This document shows, piece after piece, positions 11,676-23,326 of a DNA stretch of 64,000 nt. Each line of letters starts with the position of its first letter. The stretch's first letter is position 1. Location of the stretch: the NCBI GenBank assembly GCA_963678705.1, contig OY783208.1, positions 14,815,782-14,879,781 on the forward strand. Reading direction: 5' to 3'. This DNA is from Panorpa germanica (Eukaryota > Arthropoda > Insecta > Mecoptera > Panorpidae). Both the position numbers and the translations under genes were made by a program. A model generated the notes under the pieces. The model saw only the letters and a list, made by a program, of their open reading frames with translations, had not been told where the DNA came from and made no database searches.

Positions 11676-12532
11676 TGTTTTAAGAAATGATTAGTCTTTT
11701 TAGAAATAGTCAATTTCCCCATATATCATAATGTTTAGCTCAATTTCATCACATAAAATAACGTTTAATTATGAAGAATGATGAACGGTTTTCAAAAACT
11801 ACCTGTATATAAAAGATTTTTTTTTGAAACTATTCGAAATAGAAAATTATCAATAGGATGCCTATTTACGAAAATAATTAAATAAGAGCAGTAAGAAACA
11901 GTAAATGTGGTATATGAGCCGCCAACGTTGCAAATGGCAAATGTAGAGAAACATTCAATTTAAAACGAGATTATTCTCCAAGATATAAATAAATCATACG
12001 TTGTCAAATTTATTATTACTTTTTAAAAAATATTTATGTTGAATTTAAATTGAATTAATAAAAATTTGACATTAATTATAGTAATATTTTAATTAAATAA
12101 CTTACAAATAGCGATTTAAATGGCAATTGAAAAATTCATTTTCATATATTTCGTATTTCGTAATTCGTTTTACCGTGAGATAAAGTTTTTGCATTGACGG
12201 TGCGTCTTGTACCTCCTTACGAAGGCTTTAGGGAGAAGTATTGCTCGGAGCAATTCTTCGTAAATTTAAATACATTTTTACATGCAGAAAGATTCTTTAT
12301 CTGAATGCACAAAGGTAGGCATACCAAAGATCAAATAGATTCTGACACTAAATACTTAACCATCAAATTAAAAACTTCGTATTATTAGTTACAATATACA
12401 TATACGCCTATTAATTTAGCACAAAATCTACTTTTGCGAAGTTTTGTCCCCTAATACACATTATTCGTGGTTATTAACTCAGAAGTACGTTTAACACAAT
12501 TCTATTAACTATTCATTTCCATATTATTTCAG
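11676..12532. other. Upstream/5' intron region of RING gene A
   Basis: No ORF. This stretch is paralogous to 44346-45216. The last bases form a polypyrimidine tract and TTTCAG directly before the gene A ATG, so at least part is likely the first intron, with a non-coding exon somewhere upstream that I cannot place. Confidence 0.5.
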
Positions 12533-14838
12533 ATGGATATAGAAGAGGATCAAAATAATATCTCACCTGACCAGGATGAAGATGCCAACAGGTCTGATGA
12601 GGAAACAGATACAGCAGAATCTGAAGATGATTTTGAATACGATTTGGAGAAGATCGTGAACTTTCTTAATGAGAACGCGCCTTCTTATGAATATTAGGAA
12701 GGAGGTGACGTAGAATGTGAAATATGCTTAGAAAACGTAGAAAAAGATGAAATTGTGAGGTAGAATTCTACCTGATGCTACTAATAAAGCATTTTCTTTC
12801 TGTTTTATATTTTGAATCTATAATAAAACCACCAGTTTTTTTATTGGTTTCTACGTGTTTGTGGAATCCAAAAATTGATATGAAAATATTTCTATTTACG
12901 ATGTGTAGTTTCTGTTAAATTTGTGTTCGCTATATTTAGGCTAATTGGATTGTGAACCCTAGCGAGTTTTGTTTTGTTAAATATCTAAAAATAGACAAAT
13001 ATTTCGGTCGTTATCCTAGTAGTTGATGACGGCAAATACTCAATAGAATATAATAACACATAGCCTGAAAAGTCCCGGGCGTAACAAAGAAAACACAGTT
13101 TTTTTGGTTCAAAATTAGCTTTACTCATCAAAGTAATCTCCATCAAGAGCAACGCAATCATTCCAGCGCCGCTCTAACATTTCAATACCACTTTTGTAAA
13201 ACGATTTATCTTTTGCCTCAAAACAGGCCTCAGTTTCAGCGATAACCTCTTCATTCGTGCATTTCCTTTCCTTTCTCAAGATAGTCAATGAATATTACAC
13301 CACGCACATCCCATAATACCGAGGCCATAACCTTTCCAGCCGATTGTTGTGCTTTCGGGCGCTTCGGACGAGGTTTACCAGTTGCTGTCCACTCAGATGA
13401 CGATCGTTTTGATTCCGACGTTAAGTGATGGATCCATGTTTCATCAATTGTCACATATCGACGCAAAAATTTCGGTTTGTTACGTTTAAACATGGCCAAA
13501 CACTACCCAGAATCATCAACACATTGTCGTTTTTGGTCAACAGTAAGCAAACGTGGCACCCACTTTCAACAGAACTTTCTCATAGTCAAATGCTCATGCA
13601 ATATAAAGCCAACACGTTTTTTTGATATCTTTACGATGTCAGCTAACTTACGCAACTACACTTTTCAATCATTCAAAACGATTTTGTGGATTTTTTTATA
13701 TTTTCTGGTGTTACCGCCTCATTTGGACGTCCACTGCGTTCTGCATCATCGGTGTCTATACGACCACGTTTGAAGTCAGCAAACCAACGTTTTATTGTTG
13801 TTTCTGATGGAGCGGAGTCCCCATAACACTTTTCAAGTTATTGCTTTGCTTGAACGGTATATTTTCCCATTAAGAAGCAGTGTAAAATTAAAACACGAAA
13901 TTGTTTTTGATCCATTGTTTTGAAAATAACAAAAGTAGCGTCACTCTTAGCACAATAACTCACAAACTACTGAATAGAATATCATGAAATTCTAACAGAT
14001 GTCTTTTGAAGGTAAGTATTAATTAAAAAAAAGGTGACTGCAATAAAACTAGCGCCATCTATGTGTTATGCCCGGGACTTTTCAGCCCATGTGCTGAGTT
14101 GTCTTACTAATTTTTCGTTTTACATCACGACATTGTATTGGAAACATTATACGTTGACGTGAGAGCTGCTATAGCCTTGTCATTTATTTCTGCATCTCTT
14201 TTGCATTTCTCTCGTTTAACAGTGATGAAAAGCTGAAGAAGCAATGAAGTCGCAAACTTGGCTCTTTTTTGTAAATGTTTAATTTACTGAATTTGAATTT
14301 TTATTAATAAAGTAAAAAATTAACTATTCCAATTATTATTATCGTCTATAATATTGCGAATTGGGTGTTTAAGGTTTTGATAGGCAACTTCATCAATATA
14401 CAGTTCAGTTTTATATCAATTTACAACCCAATTGCAAAATCATTGTTTTTCAATAGCTGTTTGTCAATAACCATTAAGCAGCGTTCTCACGAGGCGAGTT
14501 GAGTTGATCAGTAATTGTATATATTTAACAAAAGTTATTGCTTTGCTTGAGCTTTGTTGCTTAAGTAAATTTACGTTCTTCAAATAAGTTTGTGTATTCC
14601 TGTTATAGAACACAATAGAGTTTCCAACTTACACAAAAATAGTTTTATAAAATAACTAGCGTAGCGTAGTTTTAAAATTTGGAATTCCTGTGATATAAAT
14701 ACAATTTGTAATCTTATTTTGAATTATTCTTTCAGACGGCTTTTGTGTAAGCACGTGTTTCACAGAAACTGCGTCGACGAGTGGTTTAAACATCACAATT
14801 ATTGTCCTTATTGCCGAACATTCATCTTATTTATTTAA
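12533..14838 (+). pseudogene. RING gene A: RING-H2 protein, nonsense mutated
   Basis: Two exons: 12533-12759 (ATG right after TTTCAG; donor AG|GTAGAA) and 14736-14838 (acceptor TTCTTTCAG). Exon 1 encodes an acidic N terminus, the helix-like LEKIVNFLNENAPSYEY and the first ligand pair CEIC. Exon 2 encodes CKHVFH, NC and CPYC, so all eight RING-H2 ligands exist in the exons. Codon 55 is TAG (12695-12697) where paralogue B has CAG, so the product would stop before the RING. RING-H2 proteins are usually E3 ubiquitin ligases; that role is inferred from the family. The intron contains mariner-2. The intact splice sites and single stop suggest a recent loss. Confidence 0.8.
13056..14094 (-). mobile_element. 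mariner element, copy 2 (internally deleted)
   Basis: A 1039-bp minus-strand copy in the intron of gene A, with TA on the left (13054-13055) and TG on the right (14095-14096), the latter a mutated TA. The paralogous intron in gene B reads AATATAATAAGTTG at 45729, an intact empty site. The transposase keeps the HTH part and TIDETWIHH (first Asp), but a deletion removes the region with the second and third Asp. It could only move with enzyme from elsewhere. Confidence 0.95.
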
Positions 14839-15548
14839 GATGACCTTTAAGGTTGAAGATGTGTATGTTATTAAAGATGTAGATGATTCGCAGCAAAACT
14901 GATAGATCATTGACTCGTTTATCGCGAAGATACTGATAAATTTTTGCTTCATGTCAGCTTCATTTTAGCCTTCTATCTTCTTTTGCTGTCTACCGCATCC
15001 ACCCTCCGCCTTTGCAACCTTCTACCGACACTCAGTTTTAATATTCTCTAATATATTTATTTAAAATTTAGTTCATTTTATGTATATATTGCAAATAAAA
15101 CTTAGAAAAAGAAAATAAGAAATTATTTTAGACCAAGTTTATAAAAAGTAAGCAGATTACTTTCTACAAAAAGAAAATATTTTTCTTTTGACACACAATA
15201 CATTTTTATAACGTAGTTTTTATGCTGATTTCACTTCTGTAAATATTTTTTACTTTTCGGTTTTGGTTCACGATATATTAATATATTAATGTTGGATCAA
15301 AATAATGTTTTAACACTGATTATTCAAAAACCGTAACAGATAGTGAAAAATTGATATCAATTGTGAAGTTTCTATAATAGAAGTAATTTTAAATAAGTGT
15401 TTTAGTTTACGAGATATCAGCATATCAATGTTGAATTAATAAAGATAATTAAATACTTTTTGAGTTTTTAAATCAGAATATGAAAGTTCGTCAACAAACA
15501 TGGATAACTTAAAAAAAAATCAAAACTATTTTTTAGAAAAACGCAACA
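14839..15548. other. 3' flank of gene A
   Basis: No ORF. AATAAA-type signals occur near 15090. The stretch is paralogous to 48229-49450 (without the 553-bp insert there). Similarity to that unit ends near 15530, where the sequence switches to a paralogue of 60020-62500. This marks a duplication junction. Confidence 0.55.
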
Positions 15549-15845
15549 AAATTAATCGAAATGTAAAAGGACAATAATTATTACAATAGCTTACAAAGTA
15601 ATAAACTAATTAAGTTACAACGAATGAAATAGTTTATTTATAGAGCTGTTATGTAAAACCTATAAATATTAGCAATCAAAGCAATCTATAAATATTAAAT
15701 GCTAATAACGGTACCAATTTTCGTATTTTGAGAATGTTTGAAAACAAATCAACCTATTCGTATGATGTAATAAAAATTTAAAGTATTCAACAAACACTTT
15801 TACCTAATCCAAATCCAAACGTTTGCTTTTTTAGTAGAAACTTGC

Positions 15846-16132
15846 TGAACTTCTGTACCGATCCCAAATTCCTCCATACAGATGGAACAATTCCCAGCAT
15901 CTTCTTCACGTGAATCTGACTTGTTATATTTATACGCAGGCATGGAGTCAACAAGAAACTTCTTAATTCTCTCCAGACGCAAGTTTCTATTATTTCCGGT
16001 CTGTTTGGCATTCCGAGGTTGAACAATTGTATCAAGTGAAGGTATACGAAAATCAAACATTTCATCAAAGTCTATGATAACAAATCTGTCGTCTTGCCAG
16101 GGGTAATTTGATACCGGCTCCTAACTATCCAT
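15846..16132 (-). pseudogene. RING gene E: first coding exon only, nonsense at codon 4
   Basis: Paralogous to exon 1 of gene D (60322-60620) and on the same strand relative to its HLE-1 neighbour. The ATG at 16132 follows TTTATTTCAG. Codon 4 is TAG (16121-16123), where D has TTG. The rest stays open and encodes [17 protein letters not shown] and CSICMEEF. The exon ends CA|GCAAGT, a consensus GC-type donor like that of D. The second RING exon is missing: paralogy to D stops near 15550, before the D exon 2 equivalent. The gene is therefore both truncated and interrupted. Confidence 0.8.
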
Positions 16133-16660
16133 CTGAAATAAAGTTGAAATGTATTTGTCAGTGGTTGCGAAAGGAATGTTCTTTTTAATTTTTAACTTAG
16201 AATTCTAACTTAGGCCTTTTTTGTTATATAACTTTGTATTCGTAAAAGATAGAAAGGTGAAATTTTGCATGTGTATTACGCTATTGAATGCGAACATATA
16301 ACAAAACTTAGAAATTCAAAATTATATAAAAGGGGCTTGGTAAGAAACTTTGGGGAAAGCTTAAATTTTGGATTGTGTAATAATTGAATATCATATTAAA
16401 AAAAAATGAATAAAAATTTCAAAATTTAATTGGGGGACTCGGGGGTGGTTTTTGTCGAGGTTAAAAATTGTGCTAGAAAGTTATAATTTTTTATATAGGC
16501 TACATTTGGTACTTAATTTACAAATCAAAACCAAATATTTCAAAATTTTGAAAAAAAAATTGGTCAAAAATCGAATAAATAGAAGATATTTTTTAGTTTG
16601 TTGAAAAAAATATATTTTTTTAGTCGGTTTATATGAAAAATTATTTGTTTTTATATGTAA

Positions 16661-19054
16661 CTAGCAAACCCGGCAAACTCCGTTTCGCCATCAGATGGCT
16701 TCGTTTTATGTAACATTTCGTTTGGTGATTAAAAGATGAAGAAAATTTTTTGTTTGTTTTATATTTGAAAAGGAAAAATTTTATTTCATTTCACAACAGT
16801 AATGAATTCATTTCGATTAGTGTTATTTAGTTGAACTTCTCTAAGTAAATGAAAGTGAATCCAAAGTATATACTGAATCGAAGCGTTATACGTGTCCGCA
16901 AATTATCCGTTTCATTGAAGTGCTCTTTGGTAAACCACATTTTTTGTTTTTTGGTCTGACGTTTACACAAACAAAACGGATGGTTTCCCAACTCGTGAAT
17001 TCGCAACGTATAACTGCCCATGTGAAAAACAATGATTTTCTAAATTTATCCCGCAAACACTAAGCGATTGGCCTTGCGACTTGTTAATTGTCATTGCGAA
17101 CGCAAGGCGAACTGGAAATTGCAATCGTTTGAAGTCAAACGGAAGATCAGTCGGAATCATTGGTATTAGAGTTCTACAAACGTTCGGTCTCGACTTTGAC
17201 ATAGCGAATTGCTGGAATAGCCGACGGCACTTCAGAATGACATTCTCCTCATGTGTACGAATCATCATACAATACGCATAGTAATTCATTGCGCTTAGAT
17301 TTTTATTCGTTGATACGCCTGAAAATGCAAAATTAATTGAATTGTTAATGGAAACCAATAATAGCAATAATAGCAATAATTAGTGTGTGAATATTGTACC
17401 TGTAATTGGATCGACCATCTTCAACGTGATGTCGTATCCGTCTTGCCCTTGCCAATAAATGATTGGATATTGTAACGCATCGTACAAACGATGTGTGTCG
17501 TTTACACGATGCATGATATTGCTTCTTCGCTGAACGACAATGTCTCGCGATTTAGTTGGATCGCCAACAATAATTGCAGCAACATCATTAACGGTGGGTG
17601 CATTGAATCTTCGCATATGTTCACCTGTTGGGGTACAATCCGCTCATATGACAAATTTGTGGGTATCCGATGGCATTCGTTCCAATGCTGTTTTGAACAT
17701 ATTAACCACAGCATTATAAGCGTGAAAAAATGCTTGCAACTGTTCAATAATTCGTCTCTTTAACTGTTGTGTTCCCTGTATATTGCACCGCACATTCAGC
17801 TGATCCACCATCGACGAAATGAAATATATTTGCAGGAATTGATGTGATTCATCTGGTGTTGGCACCATTGAACCATGCAAATGATATATTTGTCCTTGTA
17901 TCTGTAATTGCAAACAATCATTTGTTGAAGAATACGGTGTAACTTCTGATCGTGTGATGACGTAGTGTGTGGTGTATATGTAGTTGTTATGTGTTGCAAT
18001 ACATTGTGTTGGTGTGAGTGATTGGTTATGTGTGTTGTATCTTTTACCTTGCAAGTCGGCATGAAGCCGCCTTCTCGAATGAAATTAGCTCCAAAGGTAG
18101 TCATGCGAAAGCAGTTATTGTATTCGAAGATGTGTTGAAGAAAATGGCTGGAATCGGGATCACTTCCATCGAACAATGGTTTCAGTGGCTGTGGTGGTGT
18201 AAGTAATGGATCCAGATTGACTTTTCCACTTGCGCAGCACAATCCAGCCGTTTTTCTTTTGAACTTTAACGCATTGCAATATCGGCATATAGTCGTCGTT
18301 GGTCCAATATCTAAATTTTCATCATCACTGTAGTTTGCAGTGGGATCATATTGGAATGCCAAGCGATTGTATGATGCCAATGATCTTCGTGTGCTCACGC
18401 GTTGTCTCAGTCGGGCATTTTCTCTTATTATATTTTGTCTATCTTCAATTAAGTTCTGTGAATACACTTGTTGCTGGCTTGCATGTCTTGTGCGGCGGCC
18501 GATGTTCGCACGTCGCCCTCTAGGCATTTTGGACTATGGACAGAGTGGTGAATGTAACCTAAAATGCACGATCCACATAATTTATGCAGTTCAACTTACC
18601 ACCTAAAAGACAAATGCCTGCTGTTGAAATTGAATAAAAATTTGCACAATACACGTGATTGATTTGATGGTTTCCAATTGAAATGTTAGGAAACAATTAA
18701 CTTATTTTTTTAACTTTTTTTTCACAATTTCACAGTGAACACAATACCGGTTTGTCACATGAAATTAACTGAGCAGAGAACAATGAGTAGCTGTCAAACA
18801 ATGTATCACGCACCGGCGCCATCTACTTAAAATATTGGTTTGTATCTATGCTATGTATCAGAGATGGAGCTATATGTGAAAAAAGATTTTCCCGCTTTTC
18901 TGTTGAAATTTTGCTTAAATGCCTGAATTTTCTTTGCTATAAACCTCACGGAGCCCGAGACCTTTCCAACGAATGCAAAACCGTGGAAATCGGTTCGTGC
19001 GTTCTGGAGTTATAGCGTCAGGAAGGAAAACCCTACTTATTTTTATATAGTAGA
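16661..19054 (-). mobile_element. Helitron A, internally deleted
   Basis: On the minus strand it begins TCTACTATATAAAAATAAG (right end, 19054) and ends with a GC-rich hairpin followed by CTAG (16661-16664). It sits between A (16660) and T (19055), as Helitrons do, without target duplication. Helitron B (50105-52505) has the same ends and a very similar gene. The empty site is visible at 61115 in the paralogous HLE-1 copy. The helicase region is mostly deleted. Confidence 0.93.
16827..18527 (-). pseudogene. Helitron A Rep-helicase gene, spliced and deleted
   Basis: Starts MPRGRRANIGRR at 18527. Exon 1 encodes a zinc-binding-looking segment (CRYCNAL...GLCCASGKV) and ends PTCK; an intron follows at 17902-18047 (GTAAAAG...TTACAG), then IQGQIYHLHG. 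A second intron is likely between ATTACAG|GTACAA (17394-17400) and the acceptor TTTTCAG (about 17324). Exon 3 starts the Helitron-like N domain (MNYYAY at about 17290). At QQFA the frame jumps into the C-terminal Pif1-type helicase ([13 protein letters not shown]), so the HUH nuclease core and most of the helicase are deleted. Rolling-circle activity is not possible from this copy. Confidence 0.88.
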
Positions 19055-19170
19055 TATTTATATTGAACGAGTTAAATATTTTAATTTAAAATGTAATTAA
19101 AATTTGAAATGAAATTCAAATCATACACAAAAGACAGTCGTCGCTTGCGACGTGGGTAAACTCTAGTATA

Positions 19171-20031
19171 ACACATGAGCTGAAAAGTCCTAGGCCTAAC
19201 AAAGAAAACACAGTTTTTTTGGTTCAAAATTAGCTATATTACTCAATGTTATTTATTCATCAAGAGCAACGCAATCATTCCAGCGCCGCTCTAACATTTC
19301 AATACCACTATTGTAGAACGATTTATCTTTTGCCTCAAAATAGGCCTCAGTTTCAGCGATAACCTCTTCATTCGTGCGAAATTTCTTACCGTCGAGCATT
19401 TTTTTTAGGTCTGCGAACAGGCAGTAGTCGCTGGGAGTTACGTTTAAACATGGCCAAACACTACTCAGAATCATCAACACGTCCTCGTTTTTGGTCAACA
19501 GTAAGCAAACGCGGCACCCACTTTAAACAGAGCTTTCTCATAGTCAAATGCTCATGCAATATAAAGCCAACACGTTCTTTTGATATCTTTACGATGTCAG
19601 CTAACTCACGCAACTTCACTTTTCGATCATTCAAAACGATTTTGTGGTGTTACCGCTTCATTTGGACGTCCACTGCGTTCTGCATCATCGGTGTCTCTAC
19701 GACCACGTTTGAAGTCAGAAAACCAACGTTTTATTGTTGTTTCTGATGGAGCGGAGTCCCCATAATACTTTTCAAGCATTGCTTCGCTTGAATGGTATTT
19801 TATTTTATTAAAAACCAATGCTTTATCAACACACGAAATTCAGATTTTACCATTGTTTTGAAAATTATAAAAGTAGCGTCACTCTTAGCACAATAACTCA
19901 GAAACTACTGAATAGAATATCATGAAATTTTAACAGCTGACTTTTGAAGATTAGTATTAACTGAAAAAAAAGTGACTGCAATAAAACTAGCGCCATCTAT
20001 GTGTTATGCCCGGGACTTTTCAGCCCATGTG

Positions 20032-20032
<1 letters not shown>
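19171..20032 (-). mobile_element. mariner element, copy 3 (862 bp, deleted)
   Basis: Family TIRs with TA on both sides (19169-19170, 20033-20034). The left flank is the end of an HLE-1 repeat and the right flank is a TA microsatellite. The minus-strand transposase keeps the N terminus and the C-terminal part with the third Asp (VTPSDYCLF). The segment with the first and second catalytic Asp is deleted. It is non-autonomous and not transcriptionally connected to a gene. Confidence 0.94.

Positions 20033-20075
<43 letters not shown>
20033..20075. repeat. (TA)n microsatellite
   Basis: About 42 bp of TA directly right of mariner copy 3. In the paralogue at 62490-62600 the HLE-1 end is also followed by TA repeats. 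Confidence 0.9.
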
Positions 20076-20078
<3 letters not shown>

Positions 20079-20417
20079 AATATTTAAAAAAATCGTGAAA
20101 CAAATGATTTTTAATCCATATTTGTATAGAAACAATACCGCTGCCTAATAAGTTTTATGATTAAGGTACTAATAGTAATGTAATAAATAAACCACAGAAA
20201 TATAGCATTTAAGTGTAAATCTATTTTTAATTTAGCCGTACATTTTTCTAATGAACCAATATTAACTTTTTTTTTAATTTAAAATCTGTATTCTATTTAA
20301 GAACATTTCTAAAAAAAGTTTAGGTGTATAAATAAGTTTTAATCAAGTTAAATAATTTGTGTGCAATAACAATAACAATAAAACACTTCTAATTAAAACA
20401 TAATTATTGTTACTTAA

Positions 20418-21120
20418 GGCCGTATTCTACTGTAGAGGCATGAATTTCGCCCGGTTTTAAAAGCGCTGTACGAAGGAAACAAAAAATATTTTTACAATCA
20501 ATTTTTTTATTGATTCCTGTTTATTGATGTTATATTATTACATAATAAAATTTAAAAAAAAAAAAAATTAAAATTGACAAAGTTATGAGCAGTCAAAGTA
20601 GGGGGTGAAAAAAAAAGAGCGTGCATTATTCCAATTCTCCTGGTGTTCTGAAACATAAAAAATAGACGGGTTCTTAATTATTATAGATCCTGCTATCGTA
20701 TAACCCTGGGATAGGTTAAAAAAACATTTTTTTTTAAAATGGCGGCAGTTTGAAAAAAAAATTAAGAATCCGTTGAAAAAAATTTTTTTCAAACTGCCGC
20801 CATTTTAAAAAAAAATGTTTTTTTAATTTATCCAAGGGTTATACGATAGCGGCATCTATAATAATTAAGAATCCGTCTGTTTTTTATGTTTCAGAACACC
20901 AGGAGGGTTGGAATAATGCACGCTTTTTTTTTTTACCCCCCACTTTGACTGCTCATAACTTTGTCAATTTTAATTTTTTTTTTTTAATAATTTTTTTATG
21001 TAATAATAAAACATCAATAAACAAATAATAAAAAAATTGATTGTAAAAATGTTTTTTGTTTCCTTCGTACAGCGCTTTTAAAACCGGTCGAAATTCATGC
21101 CTCTACAGTAGAATACCCCC
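20418..21120. mobile_element. 703-bp palindromic TTAA MITE (foldback)
   Basis: Two arms of about 340 bp are inverted copies of each other around about 20769, from GTATTCTACTGTAGAGGC at the left end to its complement at the right end. TTAA flanks both sides (20414-20417, 21121-21124). S block copy 1 shows the empty site GTTACTTAATAATAC at about 3960. No transposase. A transcript would fold into a long hairpin. Confidence 0.93.
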
Positions 21121-21938
21121 TTAATAATACTTACTTAATAAGCACAATAATAAACCTAATACTTATTTATTAATTACCTTTATTTCGTTTACTATAATGT
21201 GGCGGACAAAGAATATATATCAAACATTTTTTTCTTCTTTACTTTTGAGATTATAAAACACCACGTGTGCATATACTATGCAGTTTAATGTCTAAATACA
21301 GAATAATGCCACTTCGGGTGGCAACATGAAAAGTCGGTAGCGTTCGGTTCAAGCGACAGACAACCACAAAGCCGCAAGTGCCTTTTTTTTTAGTATTTTT
21401 TGTTAAAAATTGTATCAAAATGACGTTAAAAAATTGAACCGCTGATACTGTTAAGCAACTGTTTTGATATTTAATTTACGTGTAGCTAAAAATATAAATT
21501 TTGACTGTTGCACAGAACTGAATGAGTGATAATTCAGATTATCTAACTTATTCTAATTATCTAAATATATAACAGTTATATGTTTTCAATAACAATTATT
21601 AATTAAAAATTATTTTTACTTCTTCTTTTGACAAACTGATATTGAACTTCTTTTAAATATAAATCCTACAACATTTTGATAGATTTTATACATTTTGGAG
21701 GTTATAATATAATATAGTTTACTTTATGCGTTTAGTAACGCTTACTGCGATTCGAATGAGCTCTATAAAAATGTAGAACTAAATAGGCACCGGGCTTTAA
21801 CAGCTTACCTGTGGAAATGCCTATGCTTAGTTTAATCTGCTACTATTATAGTTAACCGCAAAACTATGTAAACACAACATACGTGAATCCTATATTATTT
21901 GCTCAATTTCAAATTATACCTTTTTCAATTGGCTAATG

Positions 21939-22657
21939 CATTGGTTCTCAAACTTTTTACTTCGAGCCCCCTTGCATAATCCAGCTGTAAGCCGGGCCCT
22001 TACTCTTAGTTCCTTGGTCGCATCCAGTCTTGAGCGATATTTAATCTTCATGGCAGCTAGAGCAGAAAACCCAGTTTCATGAAATGAGTTCACTCAAAAT
22101 TGGGTGTTCCTTTTGTACACCAATCCAGAAAGATGTAAGAGAAGATTCTTTAAACTTCATTTCAGCCCAGTATCACCTTGGAGGTCAATAAGATTTTCTT
22201 TTTCCTTCATGTAGAGGGAGCACTCATCGACTGATGGTTTGAACGGGTTTTGAATCCAAACGAAACCATCCAAGTTCTCATTAAAATATTTTTCAAAACG
22301 AGATTTGAGGATTTCTTAATGTTTAAGAAAGCATTTCTTTGTATTGGTTGGAATAGTTTTGAGATCCATTTCTTTAATCATAATTCTAAAATTAGGAAAT
22401 AGCTCCAAATTGTAGGCAGGCCACCCTCGTACAAACTTAGCTTCATTACATAGCTTTTCACCTTTTCAATCCATTGCAGCTTCGGCACTCTTACAACGTT
22501 GACTAAAAATTATACACTTGTTGTAATTTTAAAAATAAAAAGTTTGATTTATTATTTTGTAAGTAAATTTAATTATTTTTTCAACCAAGCTTTCCTTTAC
22601 CAAAATCCTTTATTGCGCCTCCCTTGAAGGTCGCGCCCCACACTTTGAGAACCGCTG
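21939..22657 (-). mobile_element. hAT element with 8-bp target duplication, transposase remnant
   Basis: Ends CATTGGTTCTCAAA and, inverted, CAGCGGTTCTCAAA, flanked by a perfect 8-bp duplication GGCTAATG (21931-21938, 22658-22665). S block copy 1 has a single GGCTAATG (about 4565), confirming the empty site. The minus strand holds degenerate pieces reading NPFKPSVDECSLYMKEKENL and LIDLQ at about 22170-22290, in the style of hAT transposases related to ZBED/SCAND3 proteins. The frame is broken and much is missing. Confidence 0.93.
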
Positions 22658-23326
22658 GGCTAATGGATTTCTAACGGTATTTCTAACCTGAAGGTATACC
22701 TCTCTGTCAATAAATTTATGGTTGTTTGTTTCTACGATGACTAATTTGTTACCTGGTGATACTATTAAGATGTAATTCAAGAAAATAATCATAACGAAGA
22801 CAAACAACATTGTTCTAATGACATGAAATCAAAGGTAGACAGAGCCGGCCGGGAGAAGGTTCAACTCTTGGAACCGCATAGGGCCCCGTGTCTTAACTTC
22901 CGTTGTAAAACATCACTTATCAATTAACGCACATTTCTCGTTATAAAATACTCAAATATTTTATGTTAATACTTATAATTTTATGTTATGTTATGTTATG
23001 GTATTACCTTAAGTAAAATACCTTTATGTAAAAGGATGAAAATGTCGTGGAGTTTACAAGGTCGAAAAATAGTTAAAAAAAAATGCTGTCTCAAAATTTT
23101 AGTTTGGTTCATAGTTTTCTTTTAAGAAATAATTTAAAACAGCCTACTTCATAACTTTTAGCTCAATTTCACCACATAACATAATTTGAATTCAATTCGA
23201 ATACAGCATCCTGTCAAAATTTCAAGTCAATCCTTCAACTATTTTACGAGTTTTGCGAGCACAAACATACGCAGGCTGAATTTTTATATATTTATTCATT
23301 AATAATAAAAATTCTCTATTTATTAA

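Larger units (their letters stand above)
16215..19168 (+). mobile_element. HLE-1 repeat, plus orientation, interrupted by Helitron A
   Basis: This copy starts near 16215 and ends with the hairpin CGTCGC-TT-GCGACG followed by GTGGGTAAACTCTAG|T at 19168. Helitron A (16661-19054) interrupts it. The paralogue at 60705-61190 reads through the insertion point without interruption. No coding sequence of its own. It abuts a mariner in a TA tract. Confidence 0.65.
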
